From NCBI GenBank assembly GCA_021648745.1, contig JAKISE010000001.1, positions 1 to 64,000 on the forward strand: 64,000 nucleotides of DNA. The letters are read 5' to 3'. Below, in pieces: positions 62,085-64,000 of this stretch (position 1 is the stretch's first letter; each line of letters begins with the position of its first letter). Below the pieces are notes generated by a model. The model did no database searches and was not told where the DNA came from. It worked only from the letters and a program-made list of their open reading frames with translations. The stretch comes from Cyclobacteriaceae bacterium (GTDB taxonomy: Bacteria > Bacteroidota > Bacteroidia > Cytophagales > Cyclobacteriaceae). A program made the translations under genes and the position numbers.

Positions 62085-64000
62085 TTACATTCCCTTTTTA
62101 ACCACATCAGGAATTACACCCATATTGTACCAGGCAAAAGAATAACTATCAGCCGCTTGTTCTATTCTTTTTGTAGTTGGAGTGCCAGCTCCATGTCCAG
62201 CGTTGGTTTCTATACGAATAAGAACTGGGTTAGGCCCCAACTGATTTTCTTGAAGGGTAGCAGCAAACTTAAATGAGTGGGCAGGAACAACCCTATCATC
62301 ATGATCAGCAGTTGTAACCATAGTGGCTGGGTAATTGGCTGGTTTAAGATTATGAACAGGAGAATATCCTTTTAAATACTCAAACATTTCTTTGGAATCA
62401 TCGGCTGTGCCATAATCATAAGCCCAACCAGCCCCTGCTGTAAACTTGTGGTAGCGCAGCATATCCATAACCCCAACTGCTGGGAATGCCACTTTTGCAA
62501 TGTCTGGTTGCTGCGTCATTATTGCGCCAACTAATAAGCCACCATTAGACCCTCCGGCTATTGCAAGGTAATCGCTAGACGTATAGTTTTTATCTTTTAA
62601 GTATTGGGCTGCCGCTATAAAATCATCAAACACATTTTGCTTTTGCATTTTAGTGCCAGCCAAATGCCATTTTTCACCATATTCGCCACCACCTCTCAAA
62701 TTTGGCTGGGCGTAAATGCCTCCATTTTCTAACCAAATAATTCTACTTGTGCTAAACCTAGGTGTTAGGCTAACATTAAACCCACCATAAGCATATAAAT
62801 AGGTCGGGTTTTTCCCATTTAGCTCAATTCCTTTCTTATACACTATAAACATCGGCACTTTGGTTCCGTCCTTACTTTCATAAAACACTTGTTCTGTTAC
62901 ATAATCATCAAGATTAAAAGCCACTTTCGGCTTAATGTAGAGCTCTGATTTGCCTGTATTTATGTCGTACTTGTAAATAGCCGATGGGGTTGTAAATGAA
63001 GTAAAGGTGTAATACAAGGACGTGTCTTCTTTTAAAGCTCCAAAGCCATAGGCACTTCCAATGCCAGGTAATTCGATTTCTCTTACTTTGGTACCATCCA
63101 TTAAATATTGCACAATCTGAGCTTTTGCATCTACTAAATACCTTGCGAAAATTTTACCCCCTCCTGTAGATGAACTTAGTACATTTTCGGTTTCAGGTAT
63201 TACATCAACCCAATTTTCAGCTGTTGGGTTGGCTGAATTTACTTTAACTAATCTATTATTGGGTGCATTAAAATTGGTATGAATAAAAAGATCCTCCCCT
63301 TCATTTTCCAGTATGTAACTGTTGTTATCAAAATTATCCACTACAGTTACAAGTATTGGCTTGCTTAATGATAAATCCATAAAATAAAGCTCATTGCCGG
63401 AAGTACTTTCAGAAGCACTAATTATTAAAAACCGTTCATCTTCAGTTAGTCCAGCACCTACATATCTTCTTTCCTGATTTTCTCCTCCAAAAATTAGCTC
63501 ATCTTCTGCTTGAGCTGTGCCTAGTTTATGGTAAAAAAGCTTGTGTTGCTGAGTCTTGCTAGAAAGTTCGCTTCCTTTGGGCTTATCATAGCTACTATAA
63601 TAAAAGCCGTCAGTGCCTCTCCAAGATAATCCGCTAAATTTTATGTCTTTTAATGTATCGCCAAGAATTTCTTTCGTTTCTGTGTTCATAATAATTGCTT
63701 TACGCCAGTCAGACCCACCTTCTGATATTTGGTAAGCTACTAAAGATCCGTCTGCAGTAAAACTGGTGCCTGCTAAAGAAATAGTTCCATCTTCTCTAAA
63801 GTTATTAGGGTTCAGAAAAACTTCTTCAACATCAGAATCTACTTTTTTTCTATAAAAAACGTTTTGGTTTTGCAATCCATCATTTCTGTAAAAATATTCC
63901 CAATTTCCATGCTTGGTTGGTGCATAAACTCGCTCATAGTTCATAAGATCTTCTAACCTCGACTTAACCTTATCGCGGTAAGGAATATGATTTAAGTAGC
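62085..64000 (-). CDS. Prolyl oligopeptidase family serine peptidase (partial, 5' end outside window)
   Basis: A serine peptidase of family S9A. The frame stays open to the window edge, and the first visible residues (YLNHIPYRDKVKSRLEDL) match the usual sequence just ahead of the propeller, so the start lies to the right; the ATG at 63944 is internal. Motifs are the propeller blades, GGSNGGLLVGA with the nucleophile Ser, DHDDRVVPAHS with the Asp, and NAGHGAGTP with the His. All three are present. It cleaves peptides after proline. A signal peptide cannot be judged. Confidence 0.93.
   Translation of the reverse strand, partial: YLNHIPYRDKVKSRLEDLMNYERVYAPTKHGNWEYFYRNDGLQNQNVFYRKKVDSDVEEVFLNPNNFREDGTISLAGTSFTADGSLVAYQISEGGSDWRKAIIMNTETKEILGDTLKDIKFSGLSWRGTDGFYYSSYDKPKGSELSSKTQQHKLFYHKLGTAQAEDELIFGGENQERRYVGAGLTEDERFLIISASESTSGNELYFMDLSLSKPILVTVVDNFDNNSYILENEGEDLFIHTNFNAPNNRLVKVNSANPTAENWVDVIPETENVLSSSTGGGKIFARYLVDAKAQIVQYLMDGTKVREIELPGIGSAYGFGALKEDTSLYYTFTSFTTPSAIYKYDINTGKSELYIKPKVAFNLDDYVTEQVFYESKDGTKVPMFIVYKKGIELNGKNPTYLYAYGGFNVSLTPRFSTSRIIWLENGGIYAQPNLRGGGEYGEKWHLAGTKMQKQNVFDDFIAAAQYLKDKNYTSSDYLAIAGGSNGGLLVGAIMTQQPDIAKVAFPAVGVMDMLRYHKFTAGAGWAYDYGTADDSKEMFEYLKGYSPVHNLKPANYPATMVTTADHDDRVVPAHSFKFAATLQENQLGPNPVLIRIETNAGHGAGTPTTKRIEQAADSYSFAWYNMGVIPDVVKKGM

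Noticed and set aside
1..64000. tRNA or rRNA genes
   Set aside because: No cloverleaf or rRNA sequence was recognised in any intergenic gap, though no covariance search could be run.

Overview
The window is AT-rich DNA of a Bacteroidota bacterium, most likely order Cytophagales. The signs are a secreted protein with a type IX secretion (T9SS) C-terminal sorting domain, several Bacteroidota-restricted families (DUF4293, DUF2480, DUF6702, DUF4286), TTTG / TAnnTTTG promoters, the order rpmH-rnpA-S41 protease, and a type II-C Cas9 with a long GTTGTG-type CRISPR repeat. The genus cannot be fixed from the sequence.

Layout. 0-6.3 kb: a LytS/LytTR two-component pair abutting a miniature transposable element (MITE), a carboxypeptidase-regulatory-like exported protein, a GyrI-like fusion protein, a second small repeat family, a frameshifted membrane gene and a beta-barrel protein. 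6.3-10.6 kb: ABC exporter, truA, thiolase, DUF4293 protein. 10.6-16.9 kb: type II-C CRISPR-Cas locus with a predicted tracrRNA, cas9, cas1 and cas2. A REP-associated tyrosine transposase and several REP-like palindromes lie between cas9 and cas1; one MITE splits the transposase and another splits a REP palindrome. Downstream of cas2 only one CRISPR repeat, with no array, can be found. 17-26.2 kb: T9SS cargo protein, two tandem M1 metallopeptidases, a HupE/UreJ-like membrane protein and a DUF6702 protein. 26.3-34.4 kb: a translationally coupled three-gene operon of an exported TPR-CHAT protease, a PorE-like PD40/OmpA protein and an exported helical/propeller protein. 34.6-45.3 kb: LEA-like lipoprotein, DnaQ/GIY-YIG nuclease, PfkB kinase, BCCT transporter, serine hydrolase (its end altered by a MITE) and an M16 peptidase pair. 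45.4-48.9 kb: rpmH, rnpA, S41 protease, tsaB, DUF2480. 48.9-54.9 kb: AddA-like/AddB-like helicase-nuclease pair. 54.9-64 kb: small zinc-ribbon-like protein, radical SAM/SPASM enzyme, DUF4105 protein, nucleoid-associated protein, transporter-like barrel, DUF4286, Na+/Ca2+ exchanger, and a prolyl oligopeptidase that runs off the right edge.

The most informative part is the CRISPR locus. The predicted tracrRNA anti-repeat pairs with the solitary repeat. cas9, cas1 and cas2 look catalytically intact, so this is either an effector with an array elsewhere, a locus that lost its array, or an assembly collapse. A perfect 12-bp inverted repeat lies over the putative cas9 promoter and ends one base before the start codon. 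The locus is also a nest for small mobile DNA: MITEs have inserted at the same position inside two REP palindromes, each with a 5-bp target duplication. The second candidate system is the exported CHAT-protease operon.
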